A stretch of 64,000 nt of DNA from an uncultured Paracoccus sp. (GTDB lineage Bacteria; Pseudomonadota; Alphaproteobacteria; Rhodobacterales; Rhodobacteraceae): the NCBI RefSeq assembly GCF_947496875.1, contig NZ_CANMEH010000002.1, forward strand, positions 124,001 through 188,000, in the 5' to 3' direction. Positions 42,005 to 50,452 of the stretch are shown one piece after another. Every line of letters begins with the position of its first letter. Position 1 is the first letter of the stretch. Under the pieces are notes generated by a model. That model was not told the origin of the DNA and did no database searches. It saw nothing but the letters and a program-made list of their open reading frames with translations. Made by a program: the position numbers and the translations under genes.

Positions 42005-42696
42005 CCGCTGCGGTCCTCGCGCTGATCCGCGGCTGGCTCGACCTGCTGCGTCCGCGCATCTTCCGGGTTCTCGCGCTGGGGGTCGGGCTGACCCTGCTGC
42101 TGTTCGTGGTTCTGCAGGTGGCGGTGTTCTGGGCCATCCGCGCGATCGGCCCCGATCAGCTGACCCTGCCATGGGTCGGCCCGATCGAGATCGGCTCCGC
42201 CCTGTCATGGGGATCCCTGGCATTGTTCCCGGTCCTGGGCTTCTTCTTGATGGCGCCGGTCGCGGCAGGATTCGCGGGTCTGTTCACCGAACAGGTGGCC
42301 GACACTGTCGAGGCGGTGCATTATCCGGCAGATCGGGGGCGTTCCGGTGACTTCGCCGACGGTGTGCTGGAATCGCTAGCCGTTGTTGCCGCGGCGCTGG
42401 GGGTTGCCGTCGGCCTGCTGGTCCTGACTCCGCTGATCGGCCCGCTCGCCCCGGTCGCATTCTATCTGGCCAACGGGTGGCTGCTGGGTCGCGAGTTCTT
42501 TCAGATGGCCACGCGTCGACATCTTCCGGACGACCGCGCCGCCGACTTGCGGCGCAGGCGCGGGGTTGCGGTCACGCTGCTGGGCGTGGGGGTCGCGGTG
42601 CTGCTGACGATCCCGGTGCTGAACATCGCGGTACCGGTGCTGGCCGCCGCGTCATTCACCCATCTGTTCCACCTGGTCAGGCGCCCGGGCGATTGA
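42001..42696 (+). CDS. EI24/CysZ-like membrane protein
   Basis: A 231-residue protein with four to six hydrophobic segments. The EI24/CysZ region is seen in FLMAPVAAGFAGLFTEQVADTVEAVHYP and in PVAFYLANGWLLGREFFQMATRRHLP, a typical end of the domain. CysZ members are sulfate channels, but this branch (annotated as EI24 domain-containing in Rhodobacterales) has no proven substrate. Overlaps the nitroreductase gene by 4 bases and converges on DUF1467 with a 20-base tail overlap. Confidence 0.82.
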   Translation: MTAAVLALIRGWLDLLRPRIFRVLALGVGLTLLLFVVLQVAVFWAIRAIGPDQLTLPWVGPIEIGSALSWGSLALFPVLGFFLMAPVAAGFAGLFTEQVADTVEAVHYPADRGRSGDFADGVLESLAVVAAALGVAVGLLVLTPLIGPLAPVAFYLANGWLLGREFFQMATRRHLPDDRAADLRRRRGVAVTLLGVGVAVLLTIPVLNIAVPVLAAASFTHLFHLVRRPGD

Positions 42697-42946
42697 AGTT
42701 CCGCATGTCGTCCCGGGTGATGATGTCGCCCAGGATGACCCAGGCGATCACCGCAAATATCAGCGTGGCCAACAGGGTCGCCCACAGCGCCTTGCGCAGC
42801 AGCTGGGGATCGTGCGGCGCCCCGGCGGGCGTGCCCGGGACCACCTCGCCCGCGTCTTCCTGGCTGCGATGTCCGAGGGGCAGCATCAGGAACAGGCACA
42901 GGAACCACAGTGTCACATAAAGAACCAGGCCGCCGGTGATCGACAT
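42677..42946 (-). CDS. DUF1467 family small membrane protein
   Basis: An 89-residue protein with two membrane helices (about residues 4-25 and 53-75) and the DUF1467 features: YVTLWFLCLFLMLPLGHRSQ, a Gly/Pro/Ala loop, and LLRKALWATLLATLIFAVIAWVI. It is typical of alphaproteobacteria and usually lies beside methylmalonyl-CoA epimerase, exactly as here: it starts 1 base after the mce stop. Its 3' end overlaps the convergent EI24 gene. Confidence 0.9.
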   Translation of the reverse strand: MSITGGLVLYVTLWFLCLFLMLPLGHRSQEDAGEVVPGTPAGAPHDPQLLRKALWATLLATLIFAVIAWVILGDIITRDDMRNFNRPGA

Positions 42947-42947
42947 C

Positions 42948-43352
42948 TCAGACCTGTTCCAGTTCGATCAGGCAGCCGTCGAAATCCTTGGGATGCAGGA
43001 ACAGGACGGGCTTTCCATGCGCCCCGATCCGCGGTTCCCCGTCGCCCAGCACCCGCGCGCCGCCGGCCTTCATCTGGTCGCGTGCAGAAAGGATGTCGTC
43101 CACTTCGAAACACATGTGGTGGATGCCGCCTGCCGGATTCTTGTCGAGAAACCCGAGGATCGGGCTGTCTTCGCCCAGGGGGTACAGCAATTCGATCTTG
43201 GTGTTGGGCAGTTCGATGAACACCACGGTGACGCCGTGATCGGGTTCGTCCTGCGGATCGCGGACCGTCGCCCCCAGCGTGTCGCGATAGCGCGCAGCCG
43301 CTGCCTGCAGGTCGGGAACGGCAATCGCGACGTGATTCAGACGACCAATCAT
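42948..43352 (-). CDS. mce: Methylmalonyl-CoA epimerase
   Basis: A 134-residue metalloenzyme of the glyoxalase/VOC fold that interconverts (R)- and (S)-methylmalonyl-CoA in propionate and ethylmalonyl-CoA metabolism. Features: GRLNHVAIAVPDL, PDHGVTVVFIELPNTKIELLYPLG, GGIHHMCFEVDDI with the metal His, and the LFLHPKDFDGCLIELEQ end with the metal Glu. The true start is the ATG at 43352, with AGGAGA upstream; the track's 44159 start is spurious. In an operon with DUF1467. Confidence 0.95.
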   Translation of the reverse strand: MIGRLNHVAIAVPDLQAAAARYRDTLGATVRDPQDEPDHGVTVVFIELPNTKIELLYPLGEDSPILGFLDKNPAGGIHHMCFEVDDILSARDQMKAGGARVLGDGEPRIGAHGKPVLFLHPKDFDGCLIELEQV

Positions 43353-43508
43353 GCTGGTTTCTCCTTTGGCGTGGCCCGCTTCTAGGCCGCACCGAGGCGG
43401 GGGAAAAGGGGCCGCGGATCGCAGTCGCGTTAACGGGGCATTAGGTCGCGCGACATAGGGTCTGACCTCAGCGATTCGTCGGTGCCGTGCGAAAGGAGCT
43501 TGCCGCCC

Positions 43509-44240
43509 ATGGACGACAGGAATGCCCCGGTCACGAAAGATCCTGCGCCGAAGGGTCGAGGCACCGTTCGCGACCGCCCGCTGACCGGACTGACGGTCCT
43601 GGTGGTGGAGGATTCCCGTTTCGCGTCCGAAGCATTGCGGCTGTTGTGCCTGCGTTCGGGTGCGCGCATCCGGCGCGCCGACAGCCTGCGATCGGCCGGG
43701 CGCCACATGCTGTCGCACCGTCCGGCCGTGGCGGTCGTCGATGTGGGCCTGCCGGACGGCAGCGGTGCAGAGCTGATCAGAACCTGGGCGGAGACCGGCC
43801 GCCGGGTGCCGGTGCTGCTGGGCATGTCGGGTGACCCCGACAACGAGGCCGTGGCAATGGCCGCCGGTGCCGACGGGTTCCTGCTGAAGCCGGTCGAGAG
43901 CCTGGCGGTGTTCCAGCAGGCCATCCTGTCGAAGCTGCCGCCCGAGGACCGCCCCGCCGGACCGCGTCTCGTGGCCGACGAGACCATCATTCCCGACAGT
44001 GGCGCGTTGCGCGACGATCTGGTCCACGTGGCCGAGGTTCTGGCGGCATCCGACACGACCGAGTCGATCGACTACATCGCCCGCTTCCTTGCCGGGGTGG
44101 CGCGGTCGTCGCACGATCCCGGCCTGACCGACGCGGCAAGCGCGCTCGCCCGCGATCATTCGGCCGGGCGGGCCCTGGCAGCCGACCTGGCGCGGGTCAG
44201 CGGGATGGTCCAGGACCGGCTGTCAGCTGCCAACCGCTGA
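43509..44240 (+). CDS. Response regulator with unusual C-terminal helical region
   Basis: A 243-residue protein. A receiver domain spans about residues 28-140 with Glu34-Asp35 (VVED), phospho-acceptor Asp78 (VVDVGLPDGSG) and Lys127 (LLKPVE). The remaining 100 residues are predicted helical (TESIDYIARFLAGVARSSHDPGL and ADLARVSGMVQDRLSA) without a recognisable DNA-binding, GGDEF or phosphatase motif. They might act as a phosphotransfer or protein-binding module. ATG at 43509 has AAAGGAG 9 bases upstream; divergent from mce. No kinase gene is adjacent, so its partner is unlinked. Confidence 0.85.
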   Translation: MDDRNAPVTKDPAPKGRGTVRDRPLTGLTVLVVEDSRFASEALRLLCLRSGARIRRADSLRSAGRHMLSHRPAVAVVDVGLPDGSGAELIRTWAETGRRVPVLLGMSGDPDNEAVAMAAGADGFLLKPVESLAVFQQAILSKLPPEDRPAGPRLVADETIIPDSGALRDDLVHVAEVLAASDTTESIDYIARFLAGVARSSHDPGLTDAASALARDHSAGRALAADLARVSGMVQDRLSAANR

Positions 44241-44276
44241 TCCCGCCGTGGGCCGAGCACGCGGCTGCCGGGCATT

Positions 44277-44556
44277 TCAGCCCAGCAAGCCCGGATCGCG
44301 CCCCAGATCCAGTCTCGGAAAGATCGTCCGTTCGATCATCCCTGCATCCGTCCCGAACAACCCCCGCATGGCCCAGCCCGCATAGGCGCGCACGTCGCGT
44401 CGGCATCAAGTCGCGCTGCTGATAGAGCGCATTATCCGCCAGACCCGGCCAGTCGCCGATCACCCGGGCGGACTGCCCCGCCCGCGAAAAGCAGCGCGCC
44501 CCCCGTGCCATGGTCCGTCCCGGCGGACCCGTTCTCGCGCCGGGGCGCATGTCACG
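44277..44556 (-). pseudogene. Relic of the C-terminus of a DUF1501 protein
   Basis: The 340-base gap between the response regulator and aspS holds the broken 3' end of a DUF1501 gene. In three successive frames on the minus strand I read ENGSAGTDHGTGGALLFAGGA (44552 down), then RVIGDWPGLADNALYQQRDLM, then DVRAYAGWAMRGLFGTDAG ending in a stop at 44277. These are the consecutive conserved C-terminal blocks of the family. At least two frameshifts separate them, and the first 300 or so residues are absent. The track ORF 44197-44550 is one of the frames and is not a gene. A dead remnant left by deletion beside aspS. Confidence 0.75.
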
Positions 44557-44581
44557 GTTGGCTGAGCGACCGCGGGGCCGA

Positions 44582-46360
44582 TCAGCTTTCCCGCGGCAGC
44601 ACCCGCAGCCGCAATTCGCGCAGCTGTTCGTTCGTGGGCTCGCTAGGCGCCCCCATCATCAGGTCCTCGGCGCGCTGGTTCATCGGGAACATGATGACCT
44701 CGCGGATGTTCACCTCGTCGGCCAGCAACATCACGATGCGGTCGATCCCCGCCGCGCAGCCGCCGTGCGGGGGCGCACCATAGCGGAACGCCTTGACCAT
44801 GCCGCCGAACCGCTTTTCGACCTCGTCGCGTCCGTATCCCGCGATCTCGAAGGCCTTGAACATGATCTCGGGCTTGTGGTTGCGGATGGCGCCGCTGACC
44901 AGCTCGTAGCCGTTGCAGGCAAGGTCGTATTGATAGCCGAGCACCTGCAGCGGATCGCCGGCCAGCGCGTCCATTCCGCCCTGCGGCATCGAGAACGGGT
45001 TGTGGCTGAAGTCGATGCGGCCGTCCTCGCCCCTCTCGTACATCGGGAAGTCCACGATCCAGGCGAACCTGAACTGGTCTTCGTCGATCAGGCCCAACTC
45101 GCGCCCGATTTCGGTCCGCGCGCGGCCGGCGACGGCCTCGAAGGTCTCGGGCTTGCCGCCGAGGAAGAACACGGCGTCGCCCTGATCCAGAGCCAGGGCA
45201 GTGCGGAGGGCCTCGGTCTGCTCAGCGCCAAGCGCCTTGGCAACGGGGCCTGCGGCCTCGGTGGTCCCGTCATCGGCCTTGCGCCAGAAGATATACCCCA
45301 TCCCGGGCAGCCCCTGCTGCTGCGCAAAGGCGTTCATCCGGTCCGCGAACTTGCGCGATCCGCCGCCCGGCGCCGGGATGGCGCGGACCTCAGTCCCCTC
45401 CTGCTCCAGCAGCTTGGCGAAGATGCCGAAGCCACTGCCGCGGAAATGGTCGGATACGTCCACCATCTCGATCGGGTTGCGCAGGTCGGGCTTGTCGGTG
45501 CCGTATTTCCGCATCGACTCGGCGTAGGGGATGCGCGGCCAGTCGGGATCGACCCGGCGGCCGCCACCGAATTCCTCGAACAACCCCTGGATCACCGGCT
45601 GTACGGCCGTGAACACGTCCTCCTGCTCGACGAAGCTCATCTCGACGTCGAGCTGATAGAAATCCGTCGGGCTGCGGTCGGCGCGCGGATCCTCGTCGCG
45701 GAAGCAGGGGGCGATCTGGAAATAGCGGTCGAATCCCGCGACCATGATCAGCTGCTTGAACTGCTGCGGCGCCTGCGGCAGCGCGTAGAAGCGGCCGGGA
45801 TGCAGGCGCGACGGCACCAAGAAGTCGCGCGCGCCCTCGGGCGACGAGGCGGTGATGATCGGGGTCTGGAACTCGGTGAAGCCCGCATCCCACATCGCGT
45901 CGCGCAGCCATTTCACGACCCGCGACCGCAGCATGATGTTGTTGTGCAGGCTGTCGCGGCGCAGGTCGATGAAGCGATAGGCCAGCCGGGTTTCCTCAGG
46001 GTAGTCCTGATCGCCGAAGACCGGCAGCGGCAGGTCGTCTGCGGGGCCGAGCACCTCGACCGCGCTGGCATAGACCTCGATCTCGCCGGTGGGCAGCCGG
46101 GGATTGACCAGCGCGGCATTGCGCAGCTTGACCCGGCCGTCGATGCGGATGACGGTTTCGGCGCGCAGTCGCTCCAGCGTCGCAAAGGCGGGGCTGTCGC
46201 TGTCGGCGATGACCTGGGTGATGCCGTAATGATCGCGCAGGTCGATGAAGAGCACGCCGCCGTGGTCGCGGACCCGGTGCACCCACCCCGACAGACGGAC
46301 CTGCGATCCGGCATCGGCGGCGGTCAGCTGGCCGCAGGTATGGCTGCGATAGGCGTTCAT
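44582..46360 (-). CDS. aspS: Aspartyl-tRNA synthetase, bacterial type
   Basis: A 592-residue class II synthetase. It has an N-terminal OB-fold anticodon domain ([24 protein letters not shown]), class II motif 2 ([19 protein letters not shown]), the bacterial GAD insertion (about residues 290-415), and motif 3 with GIDRIVMLL near the C-terminus. I use the ATG at 46360; an adjoining ATG at 46363 is equally possible. The track start at 46546 is within the upstream gap. AGGGGA serves as ribosome site. Whether it is discriminating cannot be told by eye, and gatCAB is not in the window. Confidence 0.97.
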   Translation of the reverse strand: MNAYRSHTCGQLTAADAGSQVRLSGWVHRVRDHGGVLFIDLRDHYGITQVIADSDSPAFATLERLRAETVIRIDGRVKLRNAALVNPRLPTGEIEVYASAVEVLGPADDLPLPVFGDQDYPEETRLAYRFIDLRRDSLHNNIMLRSRVVKWLRDAMWDAGFTEFQTPIITASSPEGARDFLVPSRLHPGRFYALPQAPQQFKQLIMVAGFDRYFQIAPCFRDEDPRADRSPTDFYQLDVEMSFVEQEDVFTAVQPVIQGLFEEFGGGRRVDPDWPRIPYAESMRKYGTDKPDLRNPIEMVDVSDHFRGSGFGIFAKLLEQEGTEVRAIPAPGGGSRKFADRMNAFAQQQGLPGMGYIFWRKADDGTTEAAGPVAKALGAEQTEALRTALALDQGDAVFFLGGKPETFEAVAGRARTEIGRELGLIDEDQFRFAWIVDFPMYERGEDGRIDFSHNPFSMPQGGMDALAGDPLQVLGYQYDLACNGYELVSGAIRNHKPEIMFKAFEIAGYGRDEVEKRFGGMVKAFRYGAPPHGGCAAGIDRIVMLLADEVNIREVIMFPMNQRAEDLMMGAPSEPTNEQLRELRLRVLPRES

Positions 46361-46446
46361 CATCGATCCCCTTGACGTCAGGCCCCGCATCAACCTTTTT
46401 GCACTTGCGAAGTCAAGGCGGCCACCAGAACCGGGAAATCGCAGCG

Positions 46447-46785
46447 ATGGCGTATCTGATCCTGAAGGCTGCGATCTCGGGGGTCCTTGTCGCGCTCGCA
46501 TCCGAGGTGGCGCGGCGACACGCCGGGCTGGGGGCGCTGATCGCATCGCTGCCGCTGGTGTCGGTGCTTGGCATGATCTGGCTGTGGCGCGACACGCATG
46601 ACGCGGCGCGGCTGGCCGATCACGCGCAGGCCACGCTGTGGTATGTCGCGCCGTCCTTGCCGATGTTCCTGTTGATCCCGATGCTGCTGCGGAATGGCGC
46701 CGGATTCTGGGTCAGTCTGGGGGCGGGCTGCGTCCTGACGGTGGCGCTCTACCTGCTGGCCATGCGGATGCGGGGCGCCCTCTAG
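46447..46785 (+). CDS. DUF3147 family small membrane protein
   Basis: A 112-residue protein with three to four hydrophobic helices ([60 protein letters not shown], and a last segment [20 protein letters not shown]). This is the DUF3147/GlpM-like pattern. The start is the ATG at 46447, not the longer ORF. Function is unknown; some family members are linked to alginate or polyol physiology. Converges on the CPBP gene with a 4-base overlap of stops. Confidence 0.75.
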   Translation: MAYLILKAAISGVLVALASEVARRHAGLGALIASLPLVSVLGMIWLWRDTHDAARLADHAQATLWYVAPSLPMFLLIPMLLRNGAGFWVSLGAGCVLTVALYLLAMRMRGAL

Positions 46786-47450
46786 AACGGGCGCACCACG
46801 TTGCCCGACCAGAAGTACGCGCCCATTCCCACCGTGAACAGCACGTTCCCCGCGATCGCGTGCAGCACCCAGGCAGCCGGAAAGCCGCGCTTCAGATAGA
46901 CGTCGGCAAAGATCCAGCCGCCGACAAAGGTCATCACCGCGACGACCGACGACCAGTACATCAGATGCGCCAGCGCAAAGATGCCGGCGTTGGTCAGGCG
47001 TGCCGCGCGCATGCTGGGAAACAGCGGCGCGTAGCGATGAAAGAACAGCACGCGGAAGATCAGTTCCTGCGGCAGGGCCGAAAAGAACGGGTAAAGCAGC
47101 CACAGCAGCGGCAGGAATCGCAGCCGCTGAGGTGAGAAGTCGGGGACGAAGCCCGGATGGGTGACGATCATGACCAGCCATCCCGTGGCGCCGACCAGGA
47201 CCGCGAATGCCAGGGTGCGGCCCCACCGCACCCTGGCCCAGCCGGTGACCAGTTCGGACCACCGGAATTCCCCGGTCCACCAGATCAGCCCCAGCCCCAC
47301 CAGCGTGAACCCGAACAGCGCGGCGAACAGCCGTTCGGGCTCCAGGAACACCGCGATGGCGAGCGGCGCCCCGACGAACAGCGCCAGGAACTCGGTCCAC
47401 AGCGCCGTGCGCGACGGGGCCGTCAGCGCGACAGGTGGCTGTTCAGCCAT
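46782..47450 (-). CDS. CPBP-family intramembrane protease-like protein
   Basis: A 222-residue polytopic membrane protein of the CAAX protease/bacteriocin-processing family. The motif 1 region reads PQELIFRVLFF, so the usual EExxxR appears as Q-E-L-I-F-R; His residues follow in FALAHLMYWS and WVLHAIAGNV. The substitution of the first Glu may lower or abolish catalysis, though it recurs in this subgroup. ATG at 47450 lies inside the GH25 gene (28-base overlap), so the two are coupled. The track start at 47771 is a shadow of GH25. Confidence 0.82.
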   Translation of the reverse strand: MAEQPPVALTAPSRTALWTEFLALFVGAPLAIAVFLEPERLFAALFGFTLVGLGLIWWTGEFRWSELVTGWARVRWGRTLAFAVLVGATGWLVMIVTHPGFVPDFSPQRLRFLPLLWLLYPFFSALPQELIFRVLFFHRYAPLFPSMRAARLTNAGIFALAHLMYWSSVVAVMTFVGGWIFADVYLKRGFPAAWVLHAIAGNVLFTVGMGAYFWSGNVVRPF

Positions 47451-48220
47451 TGCTGCCACTGGATCGCCGTGCCCGCAAACGCGTTCAGGTCCACATTGCC
47501 ATTGAACCCGGGCGCGGTGCCGGTGCCGGAGTACTGCCAGAACGTCCAGCGCTGTCCCGGGTAGGTGCTGCGCGGGTGATCGGCCACCGAGCGCAGCCAG
47601 AATTCTGCCGGAAGCTGCCTCAGGTCGGCCTCCCTGTAGAAATCCACGGTCGTGTAGACGATCGGCCGCTGGCCGTAATACTGCTGCAGCGCCGACATGA
47701 AGATCCCCACCTCGCGGTGGATCTCGGCGGGGGACGGGCGAAAGCGGCAGGTACGCGAGGTGTGGACCCATTCCAGGTCGACAACCGGCGGCAGCGTGCC
47801 GCGTTCCCGCGGGACATTAGCGATGAACCAAGCCGCCTGTTCCGCGCCCGAGCGGCAGAAGTAATAGAAATGATAGGCGCCGCGCGGCATGCCGACCGCG
47901 CGGGTCTGTTCCCAGTAGCGGCGAAATGCAGGGTCGGCGTGGTCACCCCCTTCGGTGGCCTTGAGGAAGGCAAAGCTGATCCCGGCCTGCCGGGCCCGCG
48001 CCCAGTCGACCTGCCCCTGATAGCGCGACACGTCGACGCCGTGGACCGGCAGGTTGTAGGGATGGCCGCTGGTCCAGACATGCGGCTTTGTATCGCCCAG
48101 CTGCGGGACCGCGCCGCCGATATAGCTGCCCGGCACCGGACCGACGGGGCCGCGGGGCCCGCCACATGCCGCAAGCACTGCCAGCGACAGGACCGCCGCC
48201 ACCTTCAATAGCCTTCTCAC
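47423..48220 (-). CDS. Glycoside hydrolase family 25 (lysozyme-like) lipoprotein
   Basis: A muramidase-fold protein with a lipoprotein signal: RRLLKVAAVLSLAVLAAC, lipobox LAAC near residue 20. The GH25 domain follows with the N-terminal active-site block GVDVSRYQGQVDW, FLKATEGGDHADP, the catalytic region VVDLEW and a final WTFWQYSGTG block. I prefer the GTG at 48220 (265 residues), with AGGGA 9 bases upstream; the track's GTG at 48265 would add 15 residues without a ribosome site. Probably acts on peptidoglycan from the outer membrane side. Co-transcribed with the CPBP gene. Confidence 0.88.
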   Translation of the reverse strand: MRRLLKVAAVLSLAVLAACGGPRGPVGPVPGSYIGGAVPQLGDTKPHVWTSGHPYNLPVHGVDVSRYQGQVDWARARQAGISFAFLKATEGGDHADPAFRRYWEQTRAVGMPRGAYHFYYFCRSGAEQAAWFIANVPRERGTLPPVVDLEWVHTSRTCRFRPSPAEIHREVGIFMSALQQYYGQRPIVYTTVDFYREADLRQLPAEFWLRSVADHPRSTYPGQRWTFWQYSGTGTAPGFNGNVDLNAFAGTAIQWQQWLNSHLSR

Positions 48221-48337
48221 GCCTCTATGTCCCTGTCCGCTCGTTTCTTGTTGGGGCTTTGTCACATGGTCGCGACGTGATCATCCAGCCGCCCGTGCGC
48301 GGGAACGATCACGAACGCGTCAGCAACCTGCGGTTGT

Positions 48338-48356
48338 GAACGGGCGACGCCCGTTC
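48338..48356 (-). terminator. Hairpin at the end of the FAD oxidase gene
   Basis: Perfect 8-bp stem GAACGGGC-GTC-GCCCGTTC on the minus strand, overlapping the stop codon. No T run follows. It separates the oxidase from the downstream GH25 gene on the same strand. Confidence 0.5.
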
Positions 48357-49734
48357 AGTTCATGTCGGGGACCAGCTTGCCCGGATTCAGGATGTTGTTG
48401 GGGTCGAGGGCCTGCTTGATCGCCGCCATCACCTGCCAGCCTTCGCCATGCTGGGCCTGCATCAGACCCCGCTTGCCCAGGCCGATGCCGTGCTCGCCGC
48501 TGATCGTTCCACCGACCGCCATGGCGCGTTCGGCCATCCGGCCGGCGATCGCCTTCGCGGTGGCCAGTTCTGCCTCGCTCTCGGGGTCGATCAGCATCAG
48601 CGTGTGGAAATTGCCGTCGCCGACATGGCCCACGATGTCGCCGATCACCCCCTCGGCCGCCATGTCGGCGGCGGCCGCACTGACCTGCCCCGGCAGTTCC
48701 GTCATCGGCACGCAGATGTCCGTCACCACCCCGGTTGCGCCCGGCCGCAGCTTGAGACTCGCCCAGTACGAGGCGTGCCGTGCCGCCCACAGGCGGTTGC
48801 GATCCTCGAGGCTGGTGGCCCAGGTGAACCCGGTCCCGTGGCATTCATCGGCGAGGGCGCCGAACGCCTCGGCATCGGCCTTGACGGATTCCGGGCTGCC
48901 GTTGAACTCGATCATCAGGTGGGGCGCCAGCGGATAGTCGCTGCCCAGATGCAGGTTCACGGCCTTCATCGCCATCGGGTCCATGAACTCGATCCGGGCC
49001 ATGGGGATGCCCGACTGCATGGTCATCGCCACGCAGTTCACCGCGTCTTCCAGCGTGGGAAAGGCACAGACACCTGCCGCGACTTCCTCGGGCTGGCCAT
49101 GCAGGCGCAGCGTCAGTTCGGTGATCAGGCCCAGCGTGCCTTCCGATCCGACGACCAAGGCGGTCAGGTCATAACCGTTGCTGGATTTCGCCGCCCTTGT
49201 GCCGGTGCGGATCACCCGCCCATCGGCCAGCACCACCTCCAGCGCCAGGACGTTCTGGCGCATGGTGCCGTAACGTACCGCGGTGGTGCCGCTGGCCCGT
49301 GTGGCCGCCATGCCACCCAGTGTGGCATTCGCGCCCGGATCAACCGGGAACATCAGCCCGGTGGTGCGAAGCTCCTGGTTCAGGGCCTCGCGCGTCACGC
49401 CGGGCTGAACGACGGCCAGCATGTCGCCCGGACGGACCTCCAGCACCTTGTCCATGCGGGTCAGGTCCATCGTCAGCCCGCCCCGCACCGCCAGGGCGTG
49501 ACCCTCCAGCGAGGTTCCGGCGCCCCATCCGATCACCGGGACCCGGTGATCGTTGCAAATGCGCAGCACCGCCGACACCTCGGCCGTGGTCAGCGGCCAG
49601 GCGACGGCATCGGGCGGCGGGGCGCGGTGAAAGGTTTCCGATCCCCCATGCTGTTCGCGGTCGCTGTCCAGGGTGGACAGACGATCGCCGAGAACGGCGC
49701 GCAGGTCGGACAGGACATGGTCGGGGATGGGCAA
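48355..49734 (-). CDS. FAD-binding oxidase, D-lactate/glycolate dehydrogenase type
   Basis: A 459-residue flavoprotein of the GlcD/Dld family. The PCMH FAD-binding domain (VIGWGAGTSLEGHA, PVDPGANATLGGMAATRASGTTAVRYGTM, VGSEGTLGLITELTLRL) is followed by the cap and the C-terminal metal-binding region (HVGDGNFHTLML and GEHGIGLGKRGLM). It oxidises a 2-hydroxy acid, probably D-lactate or a related acid, passing electrons to cytochrome c or quinone. Not with glcE/glcF, so it is not the glycolate oxidase complex. ATG at 49734. Confidence 0.93.
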   Translation of the reverse strand: MPIPDHVLSDLRAVLGDRLSTLDSDREQHGGSETFHRAPPPDAVAWPLTTAEVSAVLRICNDHRVPVIGWGAGTSLEGHALAVRGGLTMDLTRMDKVLEVRPGDMLAVVQPGVTREALNQELRTTGLMFPVDPGANATLGGMAATRASGTTAVRYGTMRQNVLALEVVLADGRVIRTGTRAAKSSNGYDLTALVVGSEGTLGLITELTLRLHGQPEEVAAGVCAFPTLEDAVNCVAMTMQSGIPMARIEFMDPMAMKAVNLHLGSDYPLAPHLMIEFNGSPESVKADAEAFGALADECHGTGFTWATSLEDRNRLWAARHASYWASLKLRPGATGVVTDICVPMTELPGQVSAAAADMAAEGVIGDIVGHVGDGNFHTLMLIDPESEAELATAKAIAGRMAERAMAVGGTISGEHGIGLGKRGLMQAQHGEGWQVMAAIKQALDPNNILNPGKLVPDMN

Positions 49735-49830
49735 GGCGCTCTCCGCTTCGGACAGGACAGCGCAGCATCGCGCGACATGGGCCGCTGTTCAAGCGGACAA
49801 GCCCGGTCGGACCTGAGCACACGAGACAGA

Positions 49831-49860
49831 TTGACGGGTTCGTCGGCGATGTGATATTCA
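49831..49860 (+). promoter_or_regulatory. Candidate promoter of the YeeE/YedE pair
   Basis: TTGACG (49831-49836), 18 bases, TATTCA (49855-49860). The -10 lies inside the palindrome described next, so a repressor bound there would occlude RNA polymerase. Confidence 0.5.
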
Positions 49861-49873
49861 TAGTACAGAATAT
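49854..49873 (+). promoter_or_regulatory. ATTC-N8-GAAT palindrome, SqrR/BigR-like operator
   Basis: ATATTC-ATAGTACA-GAATAT, a perfect 6-8-6 dyad ending 14 bases before the start codon. As I recall it, the sulfide-responsive ArsR-family repressor SqrR of Rhodobacter recognises ATTC-N8-GAAT, exactly this pattern. The genes downstream belong to the sulfur-transporting YeeE/YedE family. No sqrR-like gene is in the window. Confidence 0.6.
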
Positions 49874-49887
49874 GACAGGAGATGCTC

Positions 49888-50442
49888 ATGACCCTCGATT
49901 GGAAAAGCGGAGGCGTCCTGCTGGGCCTCGTGTTCTTCCTGGCCTTCTTGCTCGTGAAACCCATCGGCGTGTCCACCCAGTTCGTGGTCGCCGACGGCGT
50001 GATCTGGGACATGCTGAACCCGTCGCTGGTGGTGACCGGCGCGGATGGCACGGCCTCGTCGGCGGTGACCTATATCGACAAGAACGCCTCGAAGATCGCC
50101 AACCCGCTGAACTACGACTTCATCTTCGTGCTGGTGATGATCCTCGGCGCGGCCGCGTCCACCCTGGCGCGCGGCGGGCTCAGCCGTGAGGAGCGTCGGG
50201 TGCCTGCCCTGTGGGCCGCGAACCACGGCAACGATGCCACCAAGCGGTTCCTCGTGGCGTTCGCATCCGGGTTCATCGTGCTGTTCGGGGCGCGGCTCGC
50301 GGATGGCTGCACCTCGGGCAACATGATGAGCGGCATGGGCCAGACGGCCCTGTCGGGCTACATCTTCACGCTGGGTGCGTTCGCCGCGGCGATCCCGACC
50401 GCGATCGCGCTGTTCCCCCGCGACACCAGCCCCAATACCTGA
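49888..50442 (+). CDS. YeeE/YedE-family protein, first half (PmpA-like)
   Basis: A 184-residue membrane protein with four hydrophobic helices. The hallmark motif GARLADGCTSGNMMSGM is near residue 137; its cysteine corresponds to the substrate-path cysteine of thiosulfate transporter YeeE (TsuA). I chose the ATG at 49888, which has AGGAG 6 bases upstream; the track's start at 49882 would leave no spacing. A periplasmic loop rich in Val/Thr/Ser (VADGVIWDMLNPSLVVTGADGTAS) is unusual in length. Forms a two-gene transporter with the next gene; sulfur-compound substrate inferred. Confidence 0.88.
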   Translation: MTLDWKSGGVLLGLVFFLAFLLVKPIGVSTQFVVADGVIWDMLNPSLVVTGADGTASSAVTYIDKNASKIANPLNYDFIFVLVMILGAAASTLARGGLSREERRVPALWAANHGNDATKRFLVAFASGFIVLFGARLADGCTSGNMMSGMGQTALSGYIFTLGAFAAAIPTAIALFPRDTSPNT

Positions 50443-50452
50443 GGAGAAACCG

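Noticed and set aside
44197-44550. 117-residue minus-strand ORF in the gap before aspS
   Set aside because: It only reads one of three frames of the decayed DUF1501 relic, and its start and end have no similarity to the family.
44582-46546. Extended aspS start at 46546
   Set aside because: The additional 62 residues are unrelated to the synthetase N-terminus; the ATG at 46360 has a ribosome site and the expected first residues.
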